A stretch of 64,000 nucleotides of DNA from Salinilacustrithrix sp034522155 (lineage in GTDB: Bacteria; Actinomycetota; Acidimicrobiia; Acidimicrobiales; Salinilacustritrichaceae). Of this stretch, positions 30,563 through 39,807 are shown in pieces. A program made the position numbers and the translations under genes. The first letter of the stretch is position 1. Each line of letters opens with the position of its first letter. The DNA lies in the NCBI GenBank assembly GCA_034522155.1, contig JAXHLP010000013.1, positions 62,001 through 126,000 of the forward strand, read 5' to 3'. The notes below the pieces were generated by a model. It was not told the DNA's origin. It was given only the letters and a program-made list of their open reading frames with translations, and made no database searches.

Positions 30563-32116
30563 ATGGTCGAGCACCCCATGTCGGAGAAGATCGCCGAGCT
30601 CGAGGAGAAGAAGACCGAGGCGCGCCAGCCCGGCTCGGAGCGCTCGGTCAACCGCCAGCACGAGCGGGGCAAGATGCTCGCTCGCGAGCGGATCGAGTAC
30701 CTCCTCGACGAAGGCAGCTTCCACGAGCTCGACCTGCTGGCCCGCCGGCCGATGGAGTCGGCGTTCGAGGAGCGGCCCTACACCGACGGGGTCATCACCG
30801 GCTGGGGCACCATCGACGGGAAGAAGGTGTTCGTCTTCAGCCAGGACTTCACCGTCTACGGCGGCGCGCTCGGCGAGGTGTTCGCCGCCAAGATCCACAA
30901 GCTGATGGACATGTCCCTCAAGGTCGGTGCCCCGCTCATCGGTCTCAACGACGGCGCCGGTGCCCGCATCCAGGAGGGCGTGGTGTCCCTCGACGCGTAC
31001 GGCGGGATCTTCTACCGCAACGTGAAGGCGTCCGGTGTCACCCCACAGATCTCGGTGATCATGGGGCCCTGCGCCGGTGGCGCCGTCTATTCCCCCGCCA
31101 TGACCGATTTCGTGTTCATGGTCGACCAGACGTCCTACATGTTCATCACCGGGCCCGACGTGGTGAAGACCGTGACCGGCGAGGAGGTCACCCAGCAGGA
31201 GCTCGGCGGAGCCGAGGCCCACAACTCGAAGTCGGGCGTGGCCCAGTTCGAGGCGGCCGACGACAAGGCCGTGCTCGACGACGTCAAGTACCTGCTGTCG
31301 TTCCTGCCGCCCAACAACCTCGAGGAGCCACCGCTGCTCGACGCCGGCGACGACCCCGAGCGCCAGTGCGAGGGCCTGGCCGGCATGGTCCCGACCAACG
31401 CCAACCAGCCCTACGACATGAACGCGGTCATCGCCGAGATCGTCGACGACGGCGACTACTTCGAGTACGCGTCGAAGTGGGCCCCACAGATCACGTGTGG
31501 CTTCGCCCGCATGGGCGGCCGCCCGGTCGGCATCGTGGGCAACAACCCGATGGCCATGGCCGGCGTGCTCGACATCGAGTCGTCGGAGAAGGCGGCCCGG
31601 TTCGTACGGACCTGCGACGCCTTCAACGTTCCCCTGCTCACCTTCGTCGACGTACCCGGCTTCATGCCCGGCATCGACCAGGAGCACAACGGCATCATCC
31701 GCCACGGCGCCAAGCTGCTCTACGCGTACTGCGAAGCGACCGTGCCCCGGATCCAGGTCATCACCCGCAAGGCCTATGGCGGCGCCTACGTGGTCATGAA
31801 CTCCAAGTCGATCGGCGCCGACTACGCCATCGCCTGGCCCTCGGCCGAGCTGGCCGTCATGGGCGCGCAGGGCGCGGTCGAGATCGTGAACCGGCGCGAG
31901 ATCGCCGACGCCGATGATCCCGAGGCGAAGAAGGCCGAGCTGGTCGAGGACTACTCGGAGAAGTTCCTCAACCCCTACGCGGCGGCCGACCGCGGCTACG
32001 TCGACGACGTGATCGACCCGGCCGACACCCGACGGAAGATCAACGCGGCGCTCGACATGCTCCACTCCAAGCGCGAAGAGCTCCCCGCCCGCAAGCACGG
32101 CAACGTCCCGCTGTAG
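30563..32116 (+). CDS. Acyl-CoA carboxylase beta subunit (carboxyltransferase)
   Basis: 517 residues, of the PccB/AccD type that transfers CO2 from carboxybiotin to acetyl- or propionyl-CoA. Seen: RGKMLARERIEYLLDEGSF, FVFSQDFTVYGGALGEVF, LNDGAGARIQEGV, GPCAGGAVYSPAMTDF (oxyanion hole 1), FMPGIDQEHNGIIRHGAKLL and KAYGGAYVVMNSKS (second oxyanion hole). ATG 30563 is chosen (MVEHPMSEK); ATG 30578 is an alternative. The epsilon subunit gene follows ten bases after the stop. The biotin-carrying alpha subunit is not in the window. Confidence 0.94.
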   Translation: MVEHPMSEKIAELEEKKTEARQPGSERSVNRQHERGKMLARERIEYLLDEGSFHELDLLARRPMESAFEERPYTDGVITGWGTIDGKKVFVFSQDFTVYGGALGEVFAAKIHKLMDMSLKVGAPLIGLNDGAGARIQEGVVSLDAYGGIFYRNVKASGVTPQISVIMGPCAGGAVYSPAMTDFVFMVDQTSYMFITGPDVVKTVTGEEVTQQELGGAEAHNSKSGVAQFEAADDKAVLDDVKYLLSFLPPNNLEEPPLLDAGDDPERQCEGLAGMVPTNANQPYDMNAVIAEIVDDGDYFEYASKWAPQITCGFARMGGRPVGIVGNNPMAMAGVLDIESSEKAARFVRTCDAFNVPLLTFVDVPGFMPGIDQEHNGIIRHGAKLLYAYCEATVPRIQVITRKAYGGAYVVMNSKSIGADYAIAWPSAELAVMGAQGAVEIVNRREIADADDPEAKKAELVEDYSEKFLNPYAAADRGYVDDVIDPADTRRKINAALDMLHSKREELPARKHGNVPL

Positions 32117-32125
32117 ACAGGGACC

Positions 32126-32305
32126 ATGGACACGTCGATCTCCCCCGTTCCCACCGAGGAAGAGGCCGCGGCGATCACCGCCGCGATCGAGGTGGCCTGG
32201 CCCCGCGCTGGGGCGGAGGACCCCCGACGGCGCACACCGCGCTGGCGCTTCTCCGGCCGGTGGTGGACCCAACCCATTCCGCTGCGCCGCAGCCGCCCCT
32301 GGTAG
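32126..32305 (+). CDS. Acyl-CoA carboxylase epsilon subunit
   Basis: 59 residues, easily missed because of its size. PVPTEEEAAAITAAIEVAW is followed by a short linker and WRFSGRWWTQPIPLRRSRPW, the standard N- and C-terminal blocks of the actinobacterial epsilon subunit, which binds and stabilises the beta subunit. Ten bases behind the beta-subunit gene, with GGGACC before the ATG. Confidence 0.85.
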   Translation: MDTSISPVPTEEEAAAITAAIEVAWPRAGAEDPRRRTPRWRFSGRWWTQPIPLRRSRPW

Positions 32306-32321
32306 CCGGGCCGGGTTGCGT

Positions 32322-33377
32322 GTGACCACCACCCCGCCTCCGACCGAGGCGATCGAGGTCACGACCGTCGGTCCCGACCTCGTCGTCCTCCACCGGGGCG
32401 CCGAACACCGCGCGTTCCACGACCTCCAGCCGGGCACGGTGCACGACCTCGACGGCACCGAGGTCCGCACCCTCGATCATCCCGGCGGCGAGCTGCTGTG
32501 CCGCTTCGCCACCGTGAACGACGTCCACTTCGGTGAAACCCGCTGCGGCGTGGTCGAGGGCCACGAGGACTCGGTGGGGCCGATCCTCAGCTCGGCGGCG
32601 GGTGAGCCGCCGTACCCGGTCACGATGAACTCGGCGGCTGTCAGCGAGATCGCAGCGATCGATCCCGTCGCGGTGCTCGCCAAGGGCGACCTCACGACCA
32701 GCGGTCTCGACGACGAGTACCAGGCCTTCCTCGACTGCTACGCGACGGCGTTCGGTGAACGGCTCTTCCACGTGCGCGGCAACCACGACGCCTACGAGGG
32801 CCAGAGCTATGCCGACGACCCGATGCAACGCATCGACCTGCCGGGCGTCACCCTCGCGCTGCTCGACACCACGACACCCCGGGCCGTGAACGGCCGGCTC
32901 ACCGCCGACCAGCTCGCCTGGCTCGACGACCTGGCCGGCGAGCTCGACAAGTTCGCGGCGGACGAGGGCGGCCGGCTGCTCGTCTTCGGTCACCACCACC
33001 CGTGGGACCCCTCGTCCGACCAACGCCCCGAGGACTACTTCGGCATCCGGCCCGACCCGTCCGAAGCGCTGGTCTCGGTGGCCGCCCGGCACCGGTCCAT
33101 CCTCGGCTACTTCGCCGGCCACACCCACCGCAACCGGGTCCGCCGCTTCGCCGGGACCGGCGCCATGCCATGGGCCGAGGTCGCCTGCGTCAAGGACTTC
33201 CCCGGCGCCTGGGCCGAGTACCGCGTGTACGAGGGCGGGATCCTGCAACTCCACCACCGCATCTCGACCCCCGAGGCCCTCGACTGGACCGAGCGGACGC
33301 GGGGCATGTTCCTCGGGACCTACGCCGACTACGCCTTCGGCACCCTCGCCGATCGCTGCTTCCCCGTCACTCGGTGA
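32322..33377 (+). CDS. Calcineurin-like metallophosphoesterase
   Basis: 351 residues. All five metal motifs are present: VNDVHFG (Asp-x-His), AKGDLTTSG, RGNHDAYEG, FGHHHPW and AGHTHRN. This order fits class III cyclic-nucleotide phosphodiesterase relatives, but the substrate cannot be read from sequence. No signal peptide. GTG 32322 is taken; TTG 32316 is equally possible. Confidence 0.85.
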   Translation: MTTTPPPTEAIEVTTVGPDLVVLHRGAEHRAFHDLQPGTVHDLDGTEVRTLDHPGGELLCRFATVNDVHFGETRCGVVEGHEDSVGPILSSAAGEPPYPVTMNSAAVSEIAAIDPVAVLAKGDLTTSGLDDEYQAFLDCYATAFGERLFHVRGNHDAYEGQSYADDPMQRIDLPGVTLALLDTTTPRAVNGRLTADQLAWLDDLAGELDKFAADEGGRLLVFGHHHPWDPSSDQRPEDYFGIRPDPSEALVSVAARHRSILGYFAGHTHRNRVRRFAGTGAMPWAEVACVKDFPGAWAEYRVYEGGILQLHHRISTPEALDWTERTRGMFLGTYADYAFGTLADRCFPVTR

Positions 33378-33387
33378 GGCTCGGACC

Positions 33388-33522
33388 ATGAAGCCCGCGC
33401 TCGACGGCCTCCCCGTCCTCGACATCGCCACCGTCCTGGCCGCCCCGGGCTGCGCCCGCCATCTGGCCGACTTCGGCGCCGACACCGACGACGTGCTCCG
33501 GGACCGCGATGCGCCCGACTGA
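33388..33522 (+). pseudogene. N-terminal fragment of a CaiB/BaiF CoA-transferase
   Basis: 44 codons, MKPALDGLPVLDIATVLAAP...RHLADFGADTDDVLRDRD, match the first 45 residues of family III CoA-transferases (LDGVRVLDLATVLAGPxxxRxLADFGADVIKVE). The expected VIKVE has become DDVLRD, and a stop follows; the remaining 350 residues are gone. A new start and stop make it look like a small gene, but it is best read as a remnant. Confidence 0.6.
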
Positions 33523-33554
33523 CCGCCGTTCTGGCGGACCGGCACCGGATTCGC

Positions 33555-34256
33555 TCAGGGTGAGGACGACCGGTCGACCGCCACCTCGATGCGGTCCTGC
33601 CGCCACTCGCGGGCGGCCGCCAGCGCCTCGGCGGCACGCGCGTCGATCGTGTCGGCATCGAGCCCGTGGTTGGGATAGGCCGCGACGCCAGCCCGGAAGC
33701 TCGTGATCTTCACCGTTTCCGCGAGGTGACGCCGGAGGCGTTCGGTGGTCCACACCGCGCCGTCCTCGCCCGTGTCCTCGAGGATGAACACGTAGACATC
33801 GTCCTCGCGACGACCGACGACGTCGGACTCACGCAGCGACCGCTCGACGGCAGCGGCGATCACGCTGGCGTCGATGGGAACCGCCGGGCCGTCGCCGTCG
33901 CCCACCAGGAGTTCGACGTGCACGACCGACACCGGCCGGAGCGCGCGTCGCGCGACCGCGAGCCGCGAGCGCAACGTCTCGTTGACGAACTCGGCGCTCA
34001 GCAGCCGAGGCGCGTCCGCGTCGATCGGCGTCGCGAGGTCGGGCTCGGGTAGCACCTCGGGTCCGTCGGGAAGCACCTCGGGTCCGTCGGGGTCCGGAGG
34101 TTGGGCCGGCCTCGGCGCGCGCAACGCGATGCTGGCGGAAGCGACAGCACACAGCCCCCCTGCGACGGCTGCCCAGGGCTCCCCCGTGACGACGGCGTAG
34201 ACCCCGAACGCGGCGGCAGCTGCGGCCACCACCCGAAGCACACGGTCGACACTCAT
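33555..34256 (-). CDS. Membrane protein with a degenerate GGDEF domain
   Basis: 233 residues. Two hydrophobic segments at the N-terminus (VVAAAAAAFGVYAVVTG, AAVAGGLCAVASASIAL), an acidic Pro-rich linker and a C-terminal domain with GGDEF topology (VSVVHVELLVGDGDG, SDVVGRREDDVYVFIL, TSFRAGVAAYPNHG). The GGDEF signature itself is replaced by RREDDV, so no cyclase activity is expected. Possibly a receptor or a structural relic. It is 13 bases downstream of the mutase gene on the same strand. Confidence 0.7.
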   Translation of the reverse strand: MSVDRVLRVVAAAAAAFGVYAVVTGEPWAAVAGGLCAVASASIALRAPRPAQPPDPDGPEVLPDGPEVLPEPDLATPIDADAPRLLSAEFVNETLRSRLAVARRALRPVSVVHVELLVGDGDGPAVPIDASVIAAAVERSLRESDVVGRREDDVYVFILEDTGEDGAVWTTERLRRHLAETVKITSFRAGVAAYPNHGLDADTIDARAAEALAAAREWRQDRIEVAVDRSSSP

Positions 34257-34269
34257 TGGCCCACGACGC

Positions 34270-36243
34270 TCAGGTCACCAGGTCCAGGACCTCACCCATG
34301 ATCTTGGTGAGGTCGAAGTCCTTGGGCGTGTAGACGGCGGCGACGCCGGCGGCCAGGAGGGGCTCGCGATCGTTCTCGGGGATGATCCCGCCGGCGATGA
34401 CGGGCACGTCGACGCCGTTGTCGCGGAGCAACCGGACGGTCTCGGGAACGAGATCCATGTGGCTGCCCGACAGGATCGACAGCCCGACCGCGTCGACATC
34501 CTCGTCGGCAGCCACGCTCGCGATCTGCTCCGGGGTCAGCCGGATGCCCTGGTAGATCACCTCGAAGCCGGCGTCACGAGCGGCGACCGCGATCTGCTCT
34601 GCGCCGTTGGAGTGCCCGTCGAGCCCGGGCTTGGCCACCAGGAGACGGGGCGGACCTCCGGCACGGGCCTTGGCCTGCTCGGCGAGGCCGCGGAGCCCCT
34701 CGCTGACCGGCCCGAGGCCGGCGGCCGCGCCGACGCCCGTGGGCGCCCGGTACTCGCCGAACGCCTCGCGCAGCAGACCGGCCCACTCGCCGGTGGTCCC
34801 GCCCGCGTGGGCGAGGTCGATGGTGGCGGGCATGATGTTCTCGCCCGACTCGGCCACCCGGAGGAGTTCGTCGAGCGAACGCTTCACCGCATCGCGGTCA
34901 CGGTTGGAACGCCAGGCCTCGACGTCGGCGATCAACTCGTCCTGGACCCCGTCGTCGACCTTGAGGATCGACTCCTCGCCCCCGAGCGGCGACTCGGCCG
35001 TCTCGGTGAACGCGTTGACCCCGACCACGGTCTGCTCACCCGACTCGATGCGCCGGATCCGCTCCGCCTGGCTGCGTACGAGCCGGCCCTTCATCTCGTC
35101 GATGGCCTCGAACGCGCCACCGCGGTCGAGGATCTCCTGCATCTCGGTCCAGGCGGCATCGCCGATCTCGGACGTCAGCTTCTCCATGACGTGCGAACCG
35201 TCGAAGATGTCGTCGTGCTCGAGCAGGTCGGTCTCGTGGGCGAGCACCTGCTGGATCCGCAGCGACCACTGCTGGTCCCAGGGCCGGGGGAGGCCGAGGG
35301 CCTCGTTCCAGGCAGGCAGCTGGATCGACCGGGCCCGTGAGCGCTTGGAGAGGGTGACGCCGAGCGCCTCGAGCACGATGCGCTGCACGTTGTTCTCGGC
35401 CTGCTGCTCGGTGAGGCCGAGGCTGTTGACCTGGACCCCGTAGCGGAACCGCAGGGCCTTCTCGTCGGTGACGCCGTAGCGCTCACGGCCGATGCGGGCC
35501 CACAGGTCGGCGAACGCCCGCATCTTGGCCGTCTCCTCGACGAACCGGATCCCGGCGTTGACGAAGAAGCTGATCGAGCCGAACACCTGCGGGAAGTCGC
35601 CCTCGCGCACCTGGCCCGATTCCTTCACCGCATCGAGCACGTCGATGGCATTGGCCAGCGAGTAGGCGATCTCCTGCACGGGTGTGGCGCCGGCCTCCTG
35701 GAGGTGATAGCTGCACACGTTCATGGGGTTCCACTTGGGGATCCACTCGGCGCAGAACGAGATCATGTCGACGATCAGCCGACGGGAGGGCTGGGGCGGG
35801 AAGATGTAGGTCCCCCGCGACAGGTACTCCTTGACGATGTCGTTCTGGGTGGTGCCGCGCAGGGCCGTGGACTCGATGCCCTTCTTCTCGGCGTTGGCCA
35901 CGTAGAGACCGAGCATCCACGCCGCCGGAGCGTTGATGGTCATCGACGTGTTCATCTCGTTCTGCGGGATGCCGTCGAGCAGCGTGTCCATGTGGCCGAG
36001 GTGGGACACGGGCACACCCACCTTGCCCACTTCGCCGCGGGCGAGGACGTGATCTGGGTCGTAGCCGGTCTGGGTCGGCAGGTCGAAGGCGATCGACAAG
36101 CCGGTCTGGCCCTTGGCCAGGTTGGACCGGTACAGCTCGTTCGAGGCCTTGGCGGTGGAGTGCCCCGAGTAGGTGCGCATCATCCACGGGCGGTCCCGCT
36201 CTGGCCGCACGTCGGGACGATCGTCCGGGCTCGACTCGGTCAT
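34270..36243 (-). CDS. Methylmalonyl-CoA mutase family protein, ethylmalonyl-CoA mutase/MeaA-like
   Basis: 657 residues, a single chain with an N-terminal substrate barrel (FDLPTQTGYDPDHVLARGEV, PQNEMNTSMTINAPAAWML, RGTTQNDIVKEYLSRGTYIF) and a C-terminal B12-binding domain carrying KPGLDGHSNGAEQI (the DxHxxG cobalt-ligand motif). Length and the NEMNTSMTINA sequence fit the MeaA/ethylmalonyl-CoA mutase branch, which converts ethylmalonyl-CoA to methylsuccinyl-CoA in the ethylmalonyl-CoA pathway. Crotonyl-CoA carboxylase/reductase is not in the window, so the pathway is an inference. The ATG at 36243 is the one at which the conserved protein begins; it is divergent from the enoyl-CoA hydratase gene. 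Confidence 0.88.
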   Translation of the reverse strand: MTESSPDDRPDVRPERDRPWMMRTYSGHSTAKASNELYRSNLAKGQTGLSIAFDLPTQTGYDPDHVLARGEVGKVGVPVSHLGHMDTLLDGIPQNEMNTSMTINAPAAWMLGLYVANAEKKGIESTALRGTTQNDIVKEYLSRGTYIFPPQPSRRLIVDMISFCAEWIPKWNPMNVCSYHLQEAGATPVQEIAYSLANAIDVLDAVKESGQVREGDFPQVFGSISFFVNAGIRFVEETAKMRAFADLWARIGRERYGVTDEKALRFRYGVQVNSLGLTEQQAENNVQRIVLEALGVTLSKRSRARSIQLPAWNEALGLPRPWDQQWSLRIQQVLAHETDLLEHDDIFDGSHVMEKLTSEIGDAAWTEMQEILDRGGAFEAIDEMKGRLVRSQAERIRRIESGEQTVVGVNAFTETAESPLGGEESILKVDDGVQDELIADVEAWRSNRDRDAVKRSLDELLRVAESGENIMPATIDLAHAGGTTGEWAGLLREAFGEYRAPTGVGAAAGLGPVSEGLRGLAEQAKARAGGPPRLLVAKPGLDGHSNGAEQIAVAARDAGFEVIYQGIRLTPEQIASVAADEDVDAVGLSILSGSHMDLVPETVRLLRDNGVDVPVIAGGIIPENDREPLLAAGVAAVYTPKDFDLTKIMGEVLDLVT

Positions 36244-36319
36244 GTCCACATTGTCGGTCAAACTGCCGTGGAACCGCCACCTCATCGTCCCCGCACGACG
36301 ATCTGCGACACTTCGCCCC

Positions 36320-37192
36320 ATGTCCGCCACCACGTCCGGGGCCACCTCGGGTACCGACCTCGTCATCGTCGACCATCCGGCACCCCACGTCACGACCATC
36401 CGGCTCAACCGTCCCGAGCGACTGAACGCGATGTCGATCGACCTCGTCATCGCGCTGCACGACGCGCTCGATGCGGCCAGTGCCGACAACGACTGCTGGG
36501 TGGTCGTCCTGACCGGCGAGGGGCGGGCGTTCTGCTCGGGACTCGACTTGAAGGACTACGGCGAGATCCCCAACATCGACGGTCTCCAGGTCGGCCGCAT
36601 CGCCCAACGCTCGATGCGGTACTACTCCCGGCTCATCCCGATGCTGCGACGCATGCACCAACCGGTGATCGCCGCGATCAACGGCCCCGCCTACGGCGGT
36701 GGCATGTGCCTCGCCCTGGGCGCCGAGATCCGCATCGCCTCGACCGCGGCCACGTTCAACGCCACCGGCATCGTCAACGGCCTGACGTCCACCGAGATGG
36801 GGGTGTCGTGGCTGCTGCCCCGTCTCGTCGGCGCCGCCCACAGCAACGACATCCTGCTGACCGGCCGCACCGTCGAAGCCGACGAGGCCCACCAGATGGG
36901 CCTGGTCTCCCGGGTGCTCGCCGAGGACGAGCTCGAGGACGCCGCGCTCGACATCGCTGCGCAGATGTCTCGCTACAGCCCCTACGGCCTGGCCATGACC
37001 AAGGACGTCCTCTGGGTCAACCTCGAGAACCCCAGCCTCGAGTCGGCCATCGAGATCGAGGACCGCAACCAGCTCATGCTCGGCTTCACCGACAACCTCC
37101 CCGAGGCGATCCGAGCCTTCGACGCCGGGCGCGACCCCGTCTACACCGACGAACCCCGCCGGGACCTCTACCAGTCACCCGACGGCGGCTGA
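36320..37192 (+). CDS. Enoyl-CoA hydratase/isomerase
   Basis: 290 residues, crotonase fold: TIRLNRPERLNAMSIDL, GEGRAFCSGLDLKDYGEI (first oxyanion-hole segment), AINGPAYGGGMCLALGAEIR (second) and TSTEMGVSWLLPRLVGAA (first catalytic-glutamate region). The SGLDLKD and MGVSWLLPR sequences are typical of the large mixed family; exact substrate unknown. It is divergently arranged with the mutase gene (76-base gap), so joint regulation in acyl-CoA metabolism is plausible. Confidence 0.9.
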   Translation: MSATTSGATSGTDLVIVDHPAPHVTTIRLNRPERLNAMSIDLVIALHDALDAASADNDCWVVVLTGEGRAFCSGLDLKDYGEIPNIDGLQVGRIAQRSMRYYSRLIPMLRRMHQPVIAAINGPAYGGGMCLALGAEIRIASTAATFNATGIVNGLTSTEMGVSWLLPRLVGAAHSNDILLTGRTVEADEAHQMGLVSRVLAEDELEDAALDIAAQMSRYSPYGLAMTKDVLWVNLENPSLESAIEIEDRNQLMLGFTDNLPEAIRAFDAGRDPVYTDEPRRDLYQSPDGG

Positions 37193-37217
37193 CGCCGGGG
37201 CCGGACGGCGGTGGCGC

Positions 37218-37502
37218 TCAGCTCCGCAGCATGCGTCCCACCGCGGCCATGACCTCCTCGACCTTCTCGTCGAAGGGCGCGTCACCCGGCTGGTCGGCCG
37301 CCTCCTTGACGCAATGGTGGATGTGCTCGTCGAGCAGGCCGAGGCCCACACCCTGGAGGGCCTTGGTGACCGACGCGATCTGGGTGAGCACATCGATGCA
37401 GTACGTGTCCTCCTCCACCATGCGTTGCAGGCCGCGGACCTGGCCCTCGATCCGTCGCAAGCGGTTGAGGTACACGTCCTTGTCGGGGGTGTAGCCGGGC
37501 AT
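37218..37502 (-). CDS. csoR: Copper-sensing repressor CsoR
   Basis: 94 residues, all helical, with the complete Cu(I) ligand set Cys35, His60 and Cys64 (TYCIDVL, DEHIHHC). RLRRIEGQVRGLQRMV is the family DNA-contact helix. It represses copper export genes until it binds Cu(I). It is divergent from the copper ATPase gene with the operator between them. ATG 37502 is taken; GTG 37508 and TTG 37511 are in frame. Confidence 0.92.
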   Translation of the reverse strand: MPGYTPDKDVYLNRLRRIEGQVRGLQRMVEEDTYCIDVLTQIASVTKALQGVGLGLLDEHIHHCVKEAADQPGDAPFDEKVEEVMAAVGRMLRS

Positions 37503-37518
37503 GCCCACCAACCTACCA

Positions 37519-37543
37519 GATAGGGGTTGGGGGTATACCTATC
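37519..37543. promoter_or_regulatory. CsoR operator
   Basis: An inverted repeat GATAGG (37519-37524) and CCTATC (37538-37543) encloses GGTTGGGGGTATA, a G-rich centre like that of known CsoR sites. It lies between csoR and the copper ATPase gene and can control both. Confidence 0.6.
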
Positions 37544-37563
37544 GGGTGCTACCGTCCGCTTCC

Positions 37564-39807
37564 ATGAGGACCCGCCTGGATCTCCCCGTCGACGGCATGA
37601 CGTGCGGCGCCTGCACCGCCAAGGTGGCCAGGACGCTGGACGGGCTCGAGGGCGTCGAGACCGCCAATGTCAGCCTCGCCAGCGCGCGGGCCTCGATCGT
37701 GTTCGACGACGACATCGTGACCCGCGAGACGTTCGAGGAAGCGATCACCGGCGTCGGCTACTCGGTTCCCGAGGTCGACGACCACGAGGCATCCGAGCTC
37801 GCGTGGATCCGCACCGTCACCCGCCGGTTGCTGGTGGCCGCGGTGCTGACCGTCCCCGTCGTCCTGGTGTCGATGGTGATGCCGTTGCAGTTCGAGGGTT
37901 GGGAGTGGCTGGCGCTCGCGCTCACGACCCCCGTGGTGGTCTACAGCGGCAGCGGGTTCCACCGCTCTGCCCTCGCCAACGCCCGCCACCGCACGGTCAC
38001 GATGGACACGCTGATCTCGCTCGGCTCGCTCGCCGCGTTCATCTGGTCGACGGTCGCGCTCGTGGTCATCGACGATCCGCACGTCTACTTCGAGACGGCC
38101 GCGGCCATCACCACGCTGATCCTGCTCGGCAAGTACTTCGAGGCGCGGGCCAAACGCCGCAGCGGCGAGGCGCTCCGCGCGCTCGCCGACCTCGGCGCGC
38201 CGACGGCCCACCTCGAGGACGGCACCGAGATCGCCGCGGAGGACCTGGCGGTCGGCATGCGGTTCGTGGTCCGGCCGGGCGAGAAGGTCGCGACCGACGG
38301 CCGGGTGGTCGCGGGGACCTCGGCCGTGGACGAGTCGATGCTCACCGGCGAGCCCGTCCCGGTCGACAAGGCGGTCGACGACGAGGTCATCGGGGCGACG
38401 GTCAACGCCGACGGCCACCTGACGGTCGAGGCAACGCAGGTCGGTGCCGACACCGCCCTGGCCCAGATCGTCCGGATGGTCGACGAGGCCCAGGGCAGCA
38501 CCGCCCCGGTGCAACGCCTGGCCGACCGCGTCTCCGCCGTGTTCGTGCCCATCGTCCTCGCCGTCGCCGCGATCACCCTCGCCGCGTGGTTCGCGGCCGA
38601 CCAGCCGGCCGAAGACGCCTTCACCGCCGCCGTCGCCGTCCTCATCATCGCCTGCCCGTGCGCGCTCGGGCTGGCGACGCCGACGGCGATCATGGTCGGT
38701 ACCGGCCGCGGCGCCCAGCTCGGTGTCCTCATCAAGGGCGGTGAGATCCTCGAGCGGACCCGCACCGTCGACACGGTCGTGTTCGACAAGACCGGCACGC
38801 TGACCGAGGGCCGGATGGAGCTCGTCCACGTCGAGGCACCGGACGACGACGAGTCCGTGCTCCTCCGCCGGGCGGCGTCGGTCGAGTCGCGCAGCGAGCA
38901 CCCCATCGCGCGGGCCGTGGCCGCCGCCACTGCCGATCTCCGGCCCGTCGAAGGCTTCGCCAACGAGCCCGGTCGAGGTGTGCGTGGAACCGTCGACGGC
39001 GTCGATGTGCTGGTCGGTCGCCGGACGCTCTTCGACGACGTCCCCGCCGCCGTCGAGGAGATCGCCGCCGAGCAGGAGGCGGCGGGACGCACCGCCGTGC
39101 TCGCGGGCTGGGACGGCACCGCTCGCGGTGTCCTCGCCGTGGCCGATGCCGTCAAGGTCGATGCCGCCGAGGCGGTGCAAGCGCTGCGCGAGATGGACCT
39201 GGATGTCATCCTGCTCACCGGGGACAACCGGCGCACGGCCGACACCGTCGCCCGCGAGCTCGGCATCGACACCGTCCGCGCCGAGGTGCTGCCCGACGAC
39301 AAGCTGGGCCAGATCCAGGAGCTGCAAGAGACCGGCCACGTCGTGGCCATGGTCGGCGACGGCGTCAACGACGCGCCGGCGCTGGCCGCCGCCGATCTCG
39401 GCATCGCCATCGGCACCGGCACCGATGTCGCCATCGAGGCCTCCGACCTGACGCTGGTCAGCGGCGACCCACGGGGCGTCGCCGACGCCATCGCCCTGTC
39501 GCGCCGCACCTTGTCGACCATCAAGGGCAACCTGTTCTGGGCCTTCGCCTACAACACGGCCGCCATCCCGCTGGCCGCGTTCGGCCTGCTCGTCCCCATG
39601 ATCGCCGCCGGGGCCATGGGCTTCTCCAGCGTGTTCGTGGTCTCCAACTCGCTCCGTCTCCGCCGCTTCCGCTCCCACCGCACCGCCAGCCGATCCCGTT
39701 CTGGTGGCCCGAACCGGCCCCCGGACGCCGATGGGGCGGCCGATCGTCAGGTGAAGGTGGAGGGCAACGGCAGTTCGAGCGCGGCCGGGAGCAGACGACC
39801 GACGTAG
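37564..39807 (+). CDS. Copper-translocating P1B-type ATPase
   Basis: 747 residues. N-terminal metal-binding domain with GMTCGACTAKV (CxxC), eight membrane segments, TGEPVPVDKA (actuator), CPCALGLATPTAIMVGTG (the transmembrane CPC typical of Cu(I) exporters), DKTGTLTEG (phosphorylated Asp), SEHPIARAV and GDGVNDAPAL. It pumps Cu(I) out of the cell using ATP. CsoR is the divergent neighbour. The last 61 bases overlap the end of the convergent aat gene; the C-terminal Ser/Arg-rich tail encoded there is unusual. Confidence 0.95.
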   Translation: MRTRLDLPVDGMTCGACTAKVARTLDGLEGVETANVSLASARASIVFDDDIVTRETFEEAITGVGYSVPEVDDHEASELAWIRTVTRRLLVAAVLTVPVVLVSMVMPLQFEGWEWLALALTTPVVVYSGSGFHRSALANARHRTVTMDTLISLGSLAAFIWSTVALVVIDDPHVYFETAAAITTLILLGKYFEARAKRRSGEALRALADLGAPTAHLEDGTEIAAEDLAVGMRFVVRPGEKVATDGRVVAGTSAVDESMLTGEPVPVDKAVDDEVIGATVNADGHLTVEATQVGADTALAQIVRMVDEAQGSTAPVQRLADRVSAVFVPIVLAVAAITLAAWFAADQPAEDAFTAAVAVLIIACPCALGLATPTAIMVGTGRGAQLGVLIKGGEILERTRTVDTVVFDKTGTLTEGRMELVHVEAPDDDESVLLRRAASVESRSEHPIARAVAAATADLRPVEGFANEPGRGVRGTVDGVDVLVGRRTLFDDVPAAVEEIAAEQEAAGRTAVLAGWDGTARGVLAVADAVKVDAAEAVQALREMDLDVILLTGDNRRTADTVARELGIDTVRAEVLPDDKLGQIQELQETGHVVAMVGDGVNDAPALAAADLGIAIGTGTDVAIEASDLTLVSGDPRGVADAIALSRRTLSTIKGNLFWAFAYNTAAIPLAAFGLLVPMIAAGAMGFSSVFVVSNSLRLRRFRSHRTASRSRSGGPNRPPDADGAADRQVKVEGNGSSSAAGSRRPT